Shown here: in pieces, positions 1-8,119 of the stretch
Layout: every line of letters begins with the position of its first letter
How positions within the stretch are numbered: position 1 is the first letter of the stretch
Assembly: GCA_039105265.1 (NCBI GenBank)
Contig: JAPFFF010000007.1
Coordinates: 2,542,001 to 2,606,000 of the forward strand
DNA from: Tritrichomonas musculus
Lineage: Eukaryota > Parabasalia > Tritrichomonadida > Tritrichomonadidae
Length of the DNA: 64,000 nt
Reading direction: 5' to 3'
The notes under the pieces: generated by a model
Seen by the model: only the letters and a program-made list of their open reading frames with translations
What the model was told of the DNA's origin: nothing
The model's database searches: none
Translations under genes and position numbers: made by a program

Positions 1-819
1 TGCTATTTTTTCGGTACTTGTCCACATCCATATTGGTTCTCCAATAGGTCGAAATTCATTGGTAATTTCATCAACATTGAAGTCTTTCATTATATGTGGA
101 TTAGCAACCAAGCTCTTTTCAAAACCAACTGGACAATATACCATACCAGCTGTTGAAAAGTATAGACGTAATTCGATTTTACCTGCAAATGCTGGCAAGT
201 ACTTGATATTAGATAAAGGTAGGAATCGTCGCAAATCAATCTTTAATCTAATTGTTTCAGTGACAGAAGTCACATCTTTGTTAAGATTTGCAACAAAACC
301 ACATCTCCTTCCATGAGTATCATTCCAAATATCCTTATGTCTTGCTTTACTATATATATCAGCTCTTTTAGTAACTTCATTTGCACAACATGCAGTTAAA
401 AAGGATTCTTCACATCCAAAGTTCTGGGTATAAAGCGTCATACCATTAGCTACAATTTCATACTTCTCAACAGCATCTCGAGCATCCTTAAAGCCAAACC
501 ATACCTTACCAAAATTATAACCACTGACATTTTCTAAATCACTTAGAATTGGCTTGTCTATTTTTATCATCACTCTCATATCTGCTCGAATAAATCCATT
601 ATATATATCAGCAGTATTATGAGTATTAGGAGAGATAATACATGTTGTATAGGAACCACTCTTAATTGGTGGTGATGGTGAATACGAAGTTTGTGGATTT
701 AATGAGTATGCCTTATTAGTATCACTAAGTGCTATGCAATTATCGACAACATCAAAGTAAGATGCAATCTGGGTACAAACCTCTGCTGAGGTTTTCATAT
801 AGGATTCCTTGTTGAGCAT
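1..819 (-). CDS. Polinton major capsid protein candidate (partial, runs off window)
   Basis: Translating the minus strand from an ATG at 819 gives an open frame to the window edge (about 273 residues). It is clearly homologous to the 533-residue protein at 46801-48402. Shared stretches include KTSAEV near the start, TADIYNGFI, VWFGFKDARDAVEKYEI and LPLSNIKYLPAFAGK. The full-length relative has the size and beta-rich character expected of a Polinton double jelly-roll major capsid protein, and it lies last in the ATPase-integrase cassette as here. The structural role is inferred from size, synteny and family context; no fold could be computed. The C-terminal half is outside the window. Confidence 0.7.
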   Translation of the reverse strand, partial: MLNKESYMKTSAEVCTQIASYFDVVDNCIALSDTNKAYSLNPQTSYSPSPPIKSGSYTTCIISPNTHNTADIYNGFIRADMRVMIKIDKPILSDLENVSGYNFGKVWFGFKDARDAVEKYEIVANGMTLYTQNFGCEESFLTACCANEVTKRADIYSKARHKDIWNDTHGRRCGFVANLNKDVTSVTETIRLKIDLRRFLPLSNIKYLPAFAGKIELRLYFSTAGMVYCPVGFEKSLVANPHIMKDFNVDEITNEFRPIGEPIWMWTSTEKIA

Positions 820-836
820 TTTAGATGGAAAAAAAT

Positions 837-1388
837 TTACATCATATCTTCAAAGATGCGATTTCTCCTACCAATAGGTCTCATAGGTATATATTGAGGT
901 TGTTGTTCTTCTTCATATTGTTGTGGCGGTTCTTCAGGAACATACTGTTGTCTTGGTTTACTCATCCTTTTATCAACAACCTCCTTTATCATACGTCTCT
1001 GTTCTTTCTTCTCTCGACTTATCTTCATTTCTTCACCTAGTGATTTTAGCTGTTTTAGTATTTCCTCATTCACAGTAGGGTCATAAACTTGGCTTTGTTG
1101 AGTTTTTCGAGGTTTTGGAGGTTTTCGTGCAGCTTTCGAACTTATTGGCTTTCTTGGCTTTTCTTCAAGTTCCTCATGTTCTTCACTGTCTGAGTTTTCT
1201 TGAGTTTCTTCGTTATTTTCACTTTCTGAGTTTTCTTGATATTCTCGAGTTATTGGAGTTTTTCGCTGTTTTACAATATACTTGTCTTTGGTTTTTGTAG
1301 GTAAAACTTCCCAATCTGGGTCATCCCTTCCATTCAACCATTTATGAATAACTGCAAGTCTCTTAGAACCTGTTAGATGTTTTGACAT
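837..1388 (-). CDS. Basic, Glu/Pro/Gln-rich Polinton protein (capsid-cassette)
   Basis: This 183-residue protein starts MSKHLTGSKRL and carries YIVKQRKTPI near residue 40. Both match the protein at 46076-46765 (MTKYVTGMKRN, YIVKQRKQPL), so the two are orthologous genes of elements A and E. The middle alternates acidic runs (SESENNEETQENSDSEE) with a lysine/arginine/proline-rich stretch. The C-terminal third is glutamine- and proline-rich and ends in a basic tail (GRRNRI). It lies directly upstream of the capsid gene. A charged, disordered protein in this slot could be a core or scaffolding protein, but that is inference and no named family is recognised. Confidence 0.75.
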   Translation of the reverse strand: MSKHLTGSKRLAVIHKWLNGRDDPDWEVLPTKTKDKYIVKQRKTPITREYQENSESENNEETQENSDSEEHEELEEKPRKPISSKAARKPPKPRKTQQSQVYDPTVNEEILKQLKSLGEEMKISREKKEQRRMIKEVVDKRMSKPRQQYVPEEPPQQYEEEQQPQYIPMRPIGRRNRIFEDMM

Positions 1389-1435
1389 TTAAAATAAACA
1401 AAAAAGTCCAAAAATTTAGTTTTTTTGAGTTTTCA

Positions 1436-1891
1436 TTAGATGTAGGTTCTCGCCCGATTGTTGGTAGTAAAGTCACTCTCTTGTAATGATCTAGACGAAA
1501 ATGCTGGCTTTTCAAGAGGTGCTCCAACTGATTCACCTTTTGCAGATTTATTAATTGATGATAAGGCAGTTTTCACTTTTCCATCTGGGACATATTTTAA
1601 TGCTGTGTCAGCTATGTTTGCTAATTTATTTCTTGTACTATCGCTCAAGTAGCTTTCACCAAGACCTCTCGCAACTGAACCAATAACACCAGCATGCTTG
1701 GTTAATCCACCTGCTGAAGCATCCAATATTTTACTTGCAAGACCTCCAGTAAAACTATCTGCAGCTCCCATTAATAATTTACCACCTAAACCTACTCCTC
1801 CTTTTATTATCGTTTGCCATGGAGAAAATTCTTTTTGTTTATCATAATTTGGCTTCCAATAATCTTCTACTGAATGACGTTGAATTCCCAT
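1436..1891 (-). CDS. Glycine/alanine-rich hydrophobic Polinton protein (minor virion candidate)
   Basis: A 151-residue protein with a glycine-rich hydrophobic middle (IIKGGVGLGGKLLMGAAD, then GGLASKILDASAGGLTKHAG). It sits between the ATPase and the basic protein. Genes in the same slot in E (45379-45816) and in B (40514-40810) have the same makeup: a short polar N-terminus, an amphipathic glycine/alanine-rich centre and a polar tail. Small proteins of this type next to Polinton ATPases have been compared with adenovirus pVI- or pX-like membrane-active minor capsid proteins. Sequence identity between the three is weak, so the shared role is inferred from position and composition. Confidence 0.65.
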   Translation of the reverse strand: MGIQRHSVEDYWKPNYDKQKEFSPWQTIIKGGVGLGGKLLMGAADSFTGGLASKILDASAGGLTKHAGVIGSVARGLGESYLSDSTRNKLANIADTALKYVPDGKVKTALSSINKSAKGESVGAPLEKPAFSSRSLQESDFTTNNRARTYI

Positions 1892-1909
1892 TTAAAAAAT
1901 AATAAAAAA

Positions 1910-2776
1910 TTATTCAAAATAGTACTTATTAGCAGAAATATTCATTACGAACTTCTCATGTGGTTCTTTATGTTGTAGGTACTCAGCTACTGTCTGTTTA
2001 GTATTTAATGAGTTATTTGTTTGTTGCAACAAGCTCGTAAAATCTTCCTCACTATATCCTGTATAACATATGATATCTGTTGCTAACCTTTTAGCATTCA
2101 TATGAACAAATCGAATAGTTTGGATAGCCATGATACATGTTAAATTATAGTGTCTTGTCTTGGTTAACAACTTGATAAATTCACTATTACCATTCTTTAA
2201 TAAATCACTACCTGCACAATCATCTAGTATCAATAATGTGTTATATGGATATGATGATGTTTCATACTTGACTAACTTATTGGCTATATATATTATTTTA
2301 TCATTGAGCTCATTTAAATGATGCTTCTCAATGAGCCTCCTCATTTCGTCATTGGTCTCTTTCATTCGAGATAATACATATTTGACAATGGCATAATACT
2401 TTATCTTTCTTCGAAGATGTCTTTTAAGATAACTCATTAATTCTCTTTCCTTTACATAATCGATTCTTGATCGTATCTGTTTATTAAGTGTTTCAGCTGT
2501 TTTATCCATTTTACCAGAGCTTGAGCAAAATATTATCTTTTGGTAGTATGGATGTTTAAACAACCTCTCTGTTATCATAATATGTCTCCATATCCAAAAA
2601 CTTTTACCAGCACCTGGTTTACCAATTAAAAAGTATATACCGTTTGTGCTAAAAGGATAATCAGGTGATAATGGTTTAATTAATGCTCCATCTATTTCTT
2701 TCATGTTCTTCCGTAAGGTTTCTTTAATCAATGTTTCTACTTTATTTATGAGTTCTGCATTTGGGGGTTCATCCAT
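1910..2776 (-). CDS. FtsK/HerA-type genome-packaging ATPase
   Basis: A 288-residue P-loop ATPase of the A32/FtsK-HerA group that powers DNA packaging in Polintons and related viruses. The Walker A motif GKPGAGKS lies at residues 52-59 and a Walker B-like strand LLILDDCAGS lies near residue 185. A conserved LLTKTRHYNLTCIMAIQT segment follows, which fits the sensor region of this family. The protein is nearly colinear with the copy at 44503-45366 and more distantly related to 39364-40122. It lies 11 bases from the integrase gene on the same strand. Start chosen at the ATG giving MDEPPNAEL, where the alignment with the E copy begins. Confidence 0.92.
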   Translation of the reverse strand: MDEPPNAELINKVETLIKETLRKNMKEIDGALIKPLSPDYPFSTNGIYFLIGKPGAGKSFWIWRHIMITERLFKHPYYQKIIFCSSSGKMDKTAETLNKQIRSRIDYVKERELMSYLKRHLRRKIKYYAIVKYVLSRMKETNDEMRRLIEKHHLNELNDKIIYIANKLVKYETSSYPYNTLLILDDCAGSDLLKNGNSEFIKLLTKTRHYNLTCIMAIQTIRFVHMNAKRLATDIICYTGYSEEDFTSLLQQTNNSLNTKQTVAEYLQHKEPHEKFVMNISANKYYFE

Positions 2777-2786
2777 TTACAAATTT

Positions 2787-3905
2787 TTAAATGTATTTCA
2801 TAATTTTATCTGGTATTGGTTCTCCTTTCTTCTTTTGTTCCAACCAATATTGTCTTTCTGCTGTACCAAGTACTAATGGATTACCTCTCCTTACATCTCT
2901 AATAGTTTGTCTAGCAAAGGCATCATCACCTTCGACTCCTTCCCATTTTAAATCATACTTACCAGTATCTTCATCAAAGTTATATATTTTTTCAATAATA
3001 CCTTCTTTACCTTCATTTAGTCTTTCAGCTACTTTAATCCTTTTGTCTCTTGTCCTTAACAACCTATATCCAGGGAATGAACTAGTTGAACCATCTTTGG
3101 ACTTGACCACAAACTGGTTACCTTTTTGCGAGTCAACTATATAAGACTCATTAGACAAATTACTTCTTCTTTTACCAAATGGTTCTTTTTCGAGTACTAA
3201 CCTGACCTTCTCACCTGGATTAAAATGATATGGATTAATGCGTGCATTCTTTTGTATGTACTTTATTTCATCCTCTGGAGTAATATCATTAGGTGCTTTA
3301 TTATCTAAAGACCTATGAGGAGAGTTGTTATATATGTTGACCAAATCATGCATCTCCTTTGGTTGAATAAACCTATTTTCACCAATAGCATCTCTTATGG
3401 TTCTCATAAACCTATTAATAATGCCAAGTACATTATGGTTATTCTCAGTTGTTGTTCGGTATTTTATGTTCTTCTCTCTCATGAAGTCTAAGACTGTTGA
3501 TGATAAATATGCTGCATCCTCATCACTTGTTATCGAATATACATGAGGTACATCATTAACAAATTTATGAAGTGCTGTTAATACTTCTCTTGCTCCTTTA
3601 CCATTCATAGGATATGCATATGCTTTTCTGGTGTTGATATTGATGAACATTAGATAATTCAACCCACCTGCCTCTTTATTATTAATGAAAGTATCCATTT
3701 GATAACCATGAGGATGTTTGGATACAATAGGAATAAATTGTGCTTTAGGTACTCTCTTATCATGTACTACTTTTTCATCAAAGTATTTCTTTGCTTCGTC
3801 TTCATTTAGATTCTCTTGTTTTGCCATGCTAAGGTATTTGTCCAAGGTCTTCCATTTAGCTTTGTTGTATAATTTTTCATATGGGCTTGGTTCTTCTTTA
3901 CTCAT
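2787..3905 (-). CDS. Polinton integrase (retroviral type)
   Basis: A 372-residue integrase of the retrovirus/LTR-element superfamily. The RNase H-like core runs about residues 55-175 and includes the HGYQMDTF strand, the strand pattern YLMFININTRKAYAY, SDEDAAYLS and the helix GIINRFMRTIRD. After it come an SH3-like segment (GEKVRLVLEKEPFG ... YIVDSQKGNQF) and a second small beta module ending in a basic tail, comparable to the chromo-like tails of Polinton integrases. It is clearly homologous over its whole length to 43399-44496. It would insert the element and generate the six-base target duplications known for the family. Confidence 0.9.
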   Translation of the reverse strand: MSKEEPSPYEKLYNKAKWKTLDKYLSMAKQENLNEDEAKKYFDEKVVHDKRVPKAQFIPIVSKHPHGYQMDTFINNKEAGGLNYLMFININTRKAYAYPMNGKGAREVLTALHKFVNDVPHVYSITSDEDAAYLSSTVLDFMREKNIKYRTTTENNHNVLGIINRFMRTIRDAIGENRFIQPKEMHDLVNIYNNSPHRSLDNKAPNDITPEDEIKYIQKNARINPYHFNPGEKVRLVLEKEPFGKRRSNLSNESYIVDSQKGNQFVVKSKDGSTSSFPGYRLLRTRDKRIKVAERLNEGKEGIIEKIYNFDEDTGKYDLKWEGVEGDDAFARQTIRDVRRGNPLVLGTAERQYWLEQKKKGEPIPDKIMKYI

Positions 3906-3911
3906 TTATTT

Positions 3912-4913
3912 TTAAATAAACATCTTATCGTATTGAAGGAATTGCATTTCGATTACAAATGAATCATTTGGAGGTAGTTTTGTTGGACAATTATAATGGG
4001 CATCACTATAGAAGTCTATCCAAAACCTTTGGTCCATTGAATTTAACTTGAAGTACTTAATAGGACTATATTCAACATCACTATCTCCAATATAGTTATG
4101 CAATGCTTGTTCACCTATAGATGAATATATTTTACATGATTGTCTGTCCCATATATTATCAAATATCAATTCCTTGTGCCATGTTTGATATTTTTCTGGT
4201 TTATTTTGAAATATGCCATTACCTATATTAAACACATCTGCAAAGTCATCATTCCAGGATTTAAGTTGGAAAAAGTTCATATATGGTGCAGTATACTCCC
4301 AATCTCGTTCATTCTTACTATTGTTATAGTAGTATTTATGGTTCCCTGCTTTATTTCTTTCTGTATAAATGATTTCATGAAAACCATTTTTATCATAGTA
4401 TCCATCGGTTTGTATATCTCTATCCTGTATATCATCATCATTTTGAACAAATTTGTCTAATTTAGAAGTTCTAATGTATGACTTGAATGCACGATTAACT
4501 GCATCAAAAAATCCACGTAAATCTCCATCGACTGACACCCAATCAATGACTTTGAAGCACCCATATTCATGATTTGAACCAGTTATATAGTCTTCTTTTA
4601 GTGTTCCATCATTCCATGTTCCACCACAAACAAACTCATATGTTTTCTTATGTATCTTATATATTTCAATCTCTACTTCCATTTTGCGTCGTCTCTTAAT
4701 GATATGTGCTGAACGAACGCCAACAATAGATTCCCCTTTGTTTGCAGTTGACCATTCTGGTGGGAAATTAAACCAATACCTATTAAACTTAGCTTTATCA
4801 TGTTGAGCATCCTCAAGGAAGTAGGCTGTTTCGATTGGAAGAGGTGTATTACCATCATTAACTATATTATCTCGATTAGGATATAAAGTGTTAACACTTG
4901 GTGGTAATTCCAT
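3912..4913 (-). CDS. Penton-like minor capsid protein candidate
   Basis: A 333-residue protein homologous to 42143-43372 in element E. Shared features are an N-terminal PLPIETAY, the motif YWFNFPPEWSTANKGESIVGVR and a C-terminal segment (PIKYFKLNSMDQRFWIDFY). The spacing of short beta-strand-like segments and the size suit the single jelly-roll minor capsid (penton) protein of Polintons, and the gene stands just upstream of the integrase in both elements. The role is inferred. Residues 166-170 read DIQTD, one of several LC8-type motifs in this element. The start follows the ATG giving MELPPSVNTL. Confidence 0.6.
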   Translation of the reverse strand: MELPPSVNTLYPNRDNIVNDGNTPLPIETAYFLEDAQHDKAKFNRYWFNFPPEWSTANKGESIVGVRSAHIIKRRRKMEVEIEIYKIHKKTYEFVCGGTWNDGTLKEDYITGSNHEYGCFKVIDWVSVDGDLRGFFDAVNRAFKSYIRTSKLDKFVQNDDDIQDRDIQTDGYYDKNGFHEIIYTERNKAGNHKYYYNNSKNERDWEYTAPYMNFFQLKSWNDDFADVFNIGNGIFQNKPEKYQTWHKELIFDNIWDRQSCKIYSSIGEQALHNYIGDSDVEYSPIKYFKLNSMDQRFWIDFYSDAHYNCPTKLPPNDSFVIEMQFLQYDKMFI

Positions 4914-4937
4914 TTCGAGTTGAATAAAAAGTCTTTA

Positions 4938-6518
4938 TTAATATACAACACCTGTTTCTAATTCATTGTTTTGAAGTTCTCGAAGTATTCTCTTTCTAAT
5001 ATCTGGTATATTGCGTTGTTTAAACTTACCATTTCCTTCATGCAAAAAGGTACGACAAGATTCCATTAGAAACACTCCACAATCCTTATTATTCCTTTGA
5101 CTAGGTACATCATAATATTTTGCTTTTAACTTACCTGTTCCTGAAATATTGATCCACTTATTAAGTGTCTTTACCTCTGGTGCCATTGACTTATTCTCAG
5201 AGTCATAGCATTCGATTATTTTCTTTGGATATCGAACAATACATAAAACCCAATGTTCTCCATCTGAGCAAATGGGGACAAATACTTTATCGAAATGTGT
5301 AAATGACTGTTTACCTGAGATAGGACTTTTCATCAGTTCATGTATTTTTTCCATATCATTAGTCTCATATGCCATAGAAAGGAGGGTATAAAATGCAGTA
5401 GGTACAACCAATATTTTCTTTTTATCAAACTCTGCTTCATTTTGACCAGGTTGTTTATTCAATCTCTTTCCTTTGTTATATAGAAGTTTCAAGTAGTCAT
5501 CAATAACATCTTCTTCTATATTTTCATCATTGACTAAACTCCTCCAATCATGAATTTTATGACGTCTTTGGTCTACTGTAAACTCTCCTGTCTTCTGTGG
5601 TGTCATACGGGGTTCTCTTGGAGGAGGACTAGTACCTCGAGAGGTATGTGATGATGGAAACTGTGGAGGTGGTGATGAAGGAGGAGGAGGTGGTGGAGGT
5701 GGTGGAGGTGAAGGTGAACGAGAAGGAGGAGGAGGTGGAGGTGAAGGTGAACGAGGTCGTTTTGATTTTTTCTTATGTTGTTTTGATTTTTTCTTAGGTC
5801 TATCATCCTCGTCTAAATTTGTACTACTTTGAAGTAAAAGTTGAATTCTGTTTTGATTTTGATCCCTTGTTGGTGGCTCAACATTTGTGGGTCGGTTCCT
5901 ACCGATTTTCCTAAGGTTAAGATGATAATCATTTCGATTTAAAGTTGGAGGTCTGGGTAATGGAGCCAATTCTGGTATATCATCTGTTTGAATACCTCTA
6001 GTTTTATATTCTTTCTTATCACTTTTCAATGTTCTTTCTTTCATCTGCTCTCTCAGTTCTCTAGCTGCTTGTTTTTCCTCCTCAGTCTTCATTCGAGATA
6101 TCCTTATGTTGATAATATCATAATGTAATTTTATCTCTGTTAATATACCTTGATCTGATTCTTGGAGAGTATATTGATATGGCTTTAATACTGTTATGTA
6201 ATGCCCATGTTCATCTTTATCATCTTGATTTTTCTTAATCGCAAACACACAACCTGTAAATTTTGCTCTTGGTCTCTCTCTCTTGAGTCTATTAGCAAAT
6301 TCAAGTACGTCTTTAAAAGCTATACTAGTATTTAAATATGTCTCATATAATTTTTGTAGATTTATTTGATTATTAGAGAACTTCCATATAGTTTGACCCA
6401 AACCTCTTGTTAATCTTGCAACATCTCTATCAACTAGTTTAGGTCGAAATTTAATAGTACCTTGTAGTAGTTGTATTTTATTGTTAGGTTTAGTTTGTGT
6501 ACCTACATCACTTGTCAT
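4938..6518 (-). CDS. Ulp1/adenain-type maturation protease with Pro-rich linker
   Basis: A 526-residue protein with a C-terminal clan CE cysteine protease. Visible catalytic elements are His422 in EHWVL, Asp439 in ECYDSEN, Gln474 in VPSQRNN and Cys480 in KDCGVF, the H-D-Q-C order of Ulp1 and adenovirus protease. In Polintons this protease is expected to mature capsid proteins. The N-terminal 180 residues are a separate, unrecognised domain. A basic stretch (KKKSKQHKKKSKRPR) and a polyproline/serine-proline tract follow at residues 243-300. Two LC8-like motifs occur: GTQT at residues 6-9 and RGIQTDD at 174-180. No equivalent gene is seen in element E. Confidence 0.88.
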   Translation of the reverse strand: MTSDVGTQTKPNNKIQLLQGTIKFRPKLVDRDVARLTRGLGQTIWKFSNNQINLQKLYETYLNTSIAFKDVLEFANRLKRERPRAKFTGCVFAIKKNQDDKDEHGHYITVLKPYQYTLQESDQGILTEIKLHYDIINIRISRMKTEEEKQAARELREQMKERTLKSDKKEYKTRGIQTDDIPELAPLPRPPTLNRNDYHLNLRKIGRNRPTNVEPPTRDQNQNRIQLLLQSSTNLDEDDRPKKKSKQHKKKSKRPRSPSPPPPPPSRSPSPPPPPPPPPPSSPPPQFPSSHTSRGTSPPPREPRMTPQKTGEFTVDQRRHKIHDWRSLVNDENIEEDVIDDYLKLLYNKGKRLNKQPGQNEAEFDKKKILVVPTAFYTLLSMAYETNDMEKIHELMKSPISGKQSFTHFDKVFVPICSDGEHWVLCIVRYPKKIIECYDSENKSMAPEVKTLNKWINISGTGKLKAKYYDVPSQRNNKDCGVFLMESCRTFLHEGNGKFKQRNIPDIRKRILRELQNNELETGVVY

Positions 6519-6587
6519 TTAAAAATCAAATAAAAGAAAGAAGAAGAAGATGTTGTTTATTTCATTTTTTTTTTTATTTCTGTATAA

Positions 6588-6851
6588 ATGGCTTATTTCA
6601 TGACCATAAAAGAGCGTATATATATCCTCTATAAAATAGTGTCATACCTCTATGATTATAGATGTGAGACTAATGAGGGAGTATGTAATATTTTAATTAA
6701 TAAGATAAAAGAGTTAGCTGCTGAGTATTTCGAACCTGAATTTCTTGGTGTAATGATGAAAGATGGTGATTTGGAATTTATCGACCAAATAGAACATTTT
6801 GCCTTTGAGTTCTTAGAGTACCAAATATCTAATCTGCCCTCGCATTTATAA
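6588..6851 (+). CDS. Small helical Polinton protein, unknown function
   Basis: An 87-residue open frame with a clear ATG (MAYFMTIKER), on the strand opposite to the main cassette. It is predicted to be largely helical and is acidic towards the C-terminus (EYFEPEFLGVMMKDGDLEFIDQIEHF). It diverges from the protease gene, and the 69-base gap between them could hold a shared promoter region. Its last 23 bases overlap the end of the HNH gene on the other strand. I do not recognise a family. It could be an accessory or regulatory gene of the element. Confidence 0.5.
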   Translation: MAYFMTIKERIYILYKIVSYLYDYRCETNEGVCNILINKIKELAAEYFEPEFLGVMMKDGDLEFIDQIEHFAFEFLEYQISNLPSHL

Positions 6852-7164
6852 TTTTGGGCATATCCCTGTTATAGTTACTATCAGTTGGGGTTATCCATCT
6901 TAAGTTGCTTAGATGGTAGTCAGCCCTATTCCTATTGATATGGTCTACCTCTATTTTATGTTGTGGGTCATCATTAGGTATGAACTGTCTTGCTATAAGT
7001 ACATGTTTCAAGTAGTAGTTGCCATTTAGACATACTCGTATATACCCCTTTATATGTTTTGCATCTTTGCATATAAAATGATTACTCTTACGTCTTATAG
7101 TAAAGGGGTACCTATTCAGTATCTCATAGTCGTTAGTAAAGCCTTTGAGTGGCACAAATGACAT
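6829..7164 (-). CDS. HNH homing endonuclease-like protein
   Basis: A 111-residue protein with an N-terminal NUMOD4-like segment (PLKGFTNDYEILNRYPFTIRR) and an HNH core whose hallmark is VDHINRNRADYHLSNLRW. In this family the motif holds the catalytic His and the following Asn/His metal ligands. It is homologous to 41333-41620 and 48454-49059. Such genes are usually free-standing homing endonucleases that spread between alleles of viral genomes. It sits between two small genes of the opposite strand and overlaps both at its edges, which fits a late arrival. It appears complete. Confidence 0.85.
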   Translation of the reverse strand: MSFVPLKGFTNDYEILNRYPFTIRRKSNHFICKDAKHIKGYIRVCLNGNYYLKHVLIARQFIPNDDPQHKIEVDHINRNRADYHLSNLRWITPTDSNYNRDMPKIINARAD

Positions 7165-7205
7165 TTACTCACTTTTTAAATGATTCATTTCATTTTTATT
7201 TTCGT

Positions 7206-7505
7206 ATGAACAAGTGGGGGAAAATCATTGTTGATAGAATTGATAATAATGAACCTCGTCATTATCCTCTTGATGACAAAGAAAGAAACATTACCAAGTT
7301 CCCAAAGAAAAAAAAGCGAGTGGGCTTGTATAAAAACTATAAGGAACATCAAGAAGAAGAAGAAGAAATGTTTATAGTGACAGAGTGTCATTTTATTCCC
7401 TATGAATATAAAGAGATAGGTGTTCAAACTGAAGACCTTTGGGATGTAGGTGTTCAAACTAATGCTGAACTACCTCATATAGAAGAACTACTTAGTAAAA
7501 TCTAA
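7206..7505 (+). CDS. Acidic/basic small protein with tandem LC8-type motifs
   Basis: A 99-residue protein from ATG 7206 (MNKWGKIIV); an upstream ATG at 7158 would add 16 residues, but that part overlaps the HNH gene start and reads like AT-rich leader. It has a KKKKR basic patch near residue 36, an acidic run HQEEEEEE, and two tandem motifs GVQTED and GVQTNA at residues 72-77 and 82-87. These match the G-[IV]-Q-[TV] form of the dynein light chain LC8-binding motif. No family is recognised. It is the last gene before the element terminus, 25 bases from the terminal inverted-repeat block. Confidence 0.55.
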   Translation: MNKWGKIIVDRIDNNEPRHYPLDDKERNITKFPKKKKRVGLYKNYKEHQEEEEEMFIVTECHFIPYEYKEIGVQTEDLWDVGVQTNAELPHIEELLSKI

Positions 7506-7554
7506 CTTCTTTTATTTTAATTTTTGTTGTAGTAGGTACGAGATTCTCGGGGCT

Positions 7555-7620
7555 GGTACCTGTGCCGTTTCATAGATGGGCGGTTGTGGGGTGGGGTACC
7601 TGTGCCGTTTCATAGATGGG
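7555..7620 (+). repeat. 26-bp direct repeat, 40-bp period
   Basis: GGTACCTGTGCCGTTTCATA plus six more bases occurs at 7555-7580 and again, identical, at 7595-7620. The spacer is G-rich (CGGTTGTGGGGTGG). It lies inside the terminal block of element A and may be a protein-binding or fold-forming part of the terminus. Confidence 0.8.
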
Positions 7621-7643
7621 GAGCAGTAGTGAGAACAAGAATA

Positions 7644-7702
7644 TTTTTTTCTTTTTTTCTTTTTTCTTTTCTTTTCTTTTTCTTTTCTTTTCTTTTTCTT
7701 TT
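7644..7702 (+). repeat. Polypyrimidine (T/C) tract with mirror symmetry
   Basis: About 59 bases of only T and C, arranged as runs of three to eight T separated by single C. Part of the tract reads almost the same in both directions on one strand, the property of triplex-forming (H-DNA) mirror repeats. It sits in the centre of the terminal inverted-repeat block of element A. Confidence 0.8.
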
Positions 7703-8001
7703 ATGACGAGTTCGTGTTGACGCGTGGGGTGCCAGCCCCAGCGGAAACCGACTCGTATATACTACTTTTGTAATCAAATAAAAAATCATCAACAACTTCA
7801 ATTAAGTCTTTAAACAATGAAGTTGGTGGATTTTCTAATAAAATAATAATAAATTTACTTTTGAAAATGTAAATCATTTTTAGATTCTCTTTTGATATTC
7901 TGCCATTTGATCATTAAATTTAAACCAATCTTTGAATGCAAGTGCTAGCAAGTAATTGGTGCAACGAAAATGAGCAATACTTTGCAGATAATCTTCTTTT
8001 T

Positions 8002-8023
8002 ACAAATAATGAAAGCTATCCGA
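8002..8023 (+). repeat. 22-bp direct repeat, copy 1 (copy 2 at 10707-10728)
   Basis: A 22-base string beginning ACAAATAATGAAAGCTATCC is identical at 8002-8023 and 10707-10728, in the same orientation. Copy 2 touches the start of the RCC1-repeat gene. The repeats bracket 2.7 kb that contains Polinton remnant D and degraded genes, so they may mark a duplicated edge or a recombination junction. Confidence 0.75.
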
Positions 8024-8119
8024 AGTTGTTTAAGAATAAGCTTGTATCTGAACAGGAAACCAAAATCAAATTAAATCAATGCTTTTCTAACCTATTCATT
8101 GAATATTTATGCTCACATT

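Larger units (their letters stand above)
1..7766 (-). mobile_element. Polinton/Maverick element A (right part)
   Basis: Seven leftward genes form a compact Polinton gene set: capsid, basic protein, glycine-rich protein, FtsK/HerA-type ATPase, retroviral-type integrase, penton-like protein and Ulp1/adenain-type protease. Three small genes follow near the right end. The right terminus is placed at 7766, where the inward-reading strand begins AGTAGTATATACGAG, like the other element ends in this window. The rest of the element, including any polymerase, lies left of the window. The gene order matches element E read from its left end. The genes visible here are open and look whole, so the copy is probably fairly young. 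The family call is secure from the gene set; the exact terminus is inferred. Confidence 0.9.
7531..7766. repeat. Inverted-repeat block at the right terminus of element A
   Basis: A GC-richer 236-base block in AT-rich surroundings. It opens with AGTAGGTACGAG (7531-7542) and closes with ACTCGTATATACTACT (7751-7766), which are imperfect inverted copies. Inside them GGGGCTGGTACC (7549-7560) and GGTGCCAGCCCC are also inverted. The outer end fits the AGTAGT/ACTACT terminus of the other Polintons here. The block may be the folded terminal repeat of A, or a small non-autonomous element that carries Polinton-like ends. No clear six-base target duplication was found beside it. Confidence 0.6.

Noticed and set aside
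7185-7457. 90-residue minus-strand frame
   Set aside because: Phe-rich shadow of the small acidic gene at 7206-7505.
7610-7801. Lysine/arginine-rich frame on the minus strand
   Set aside because: It is the translation of the polypyrimidine tract in the terminal block.
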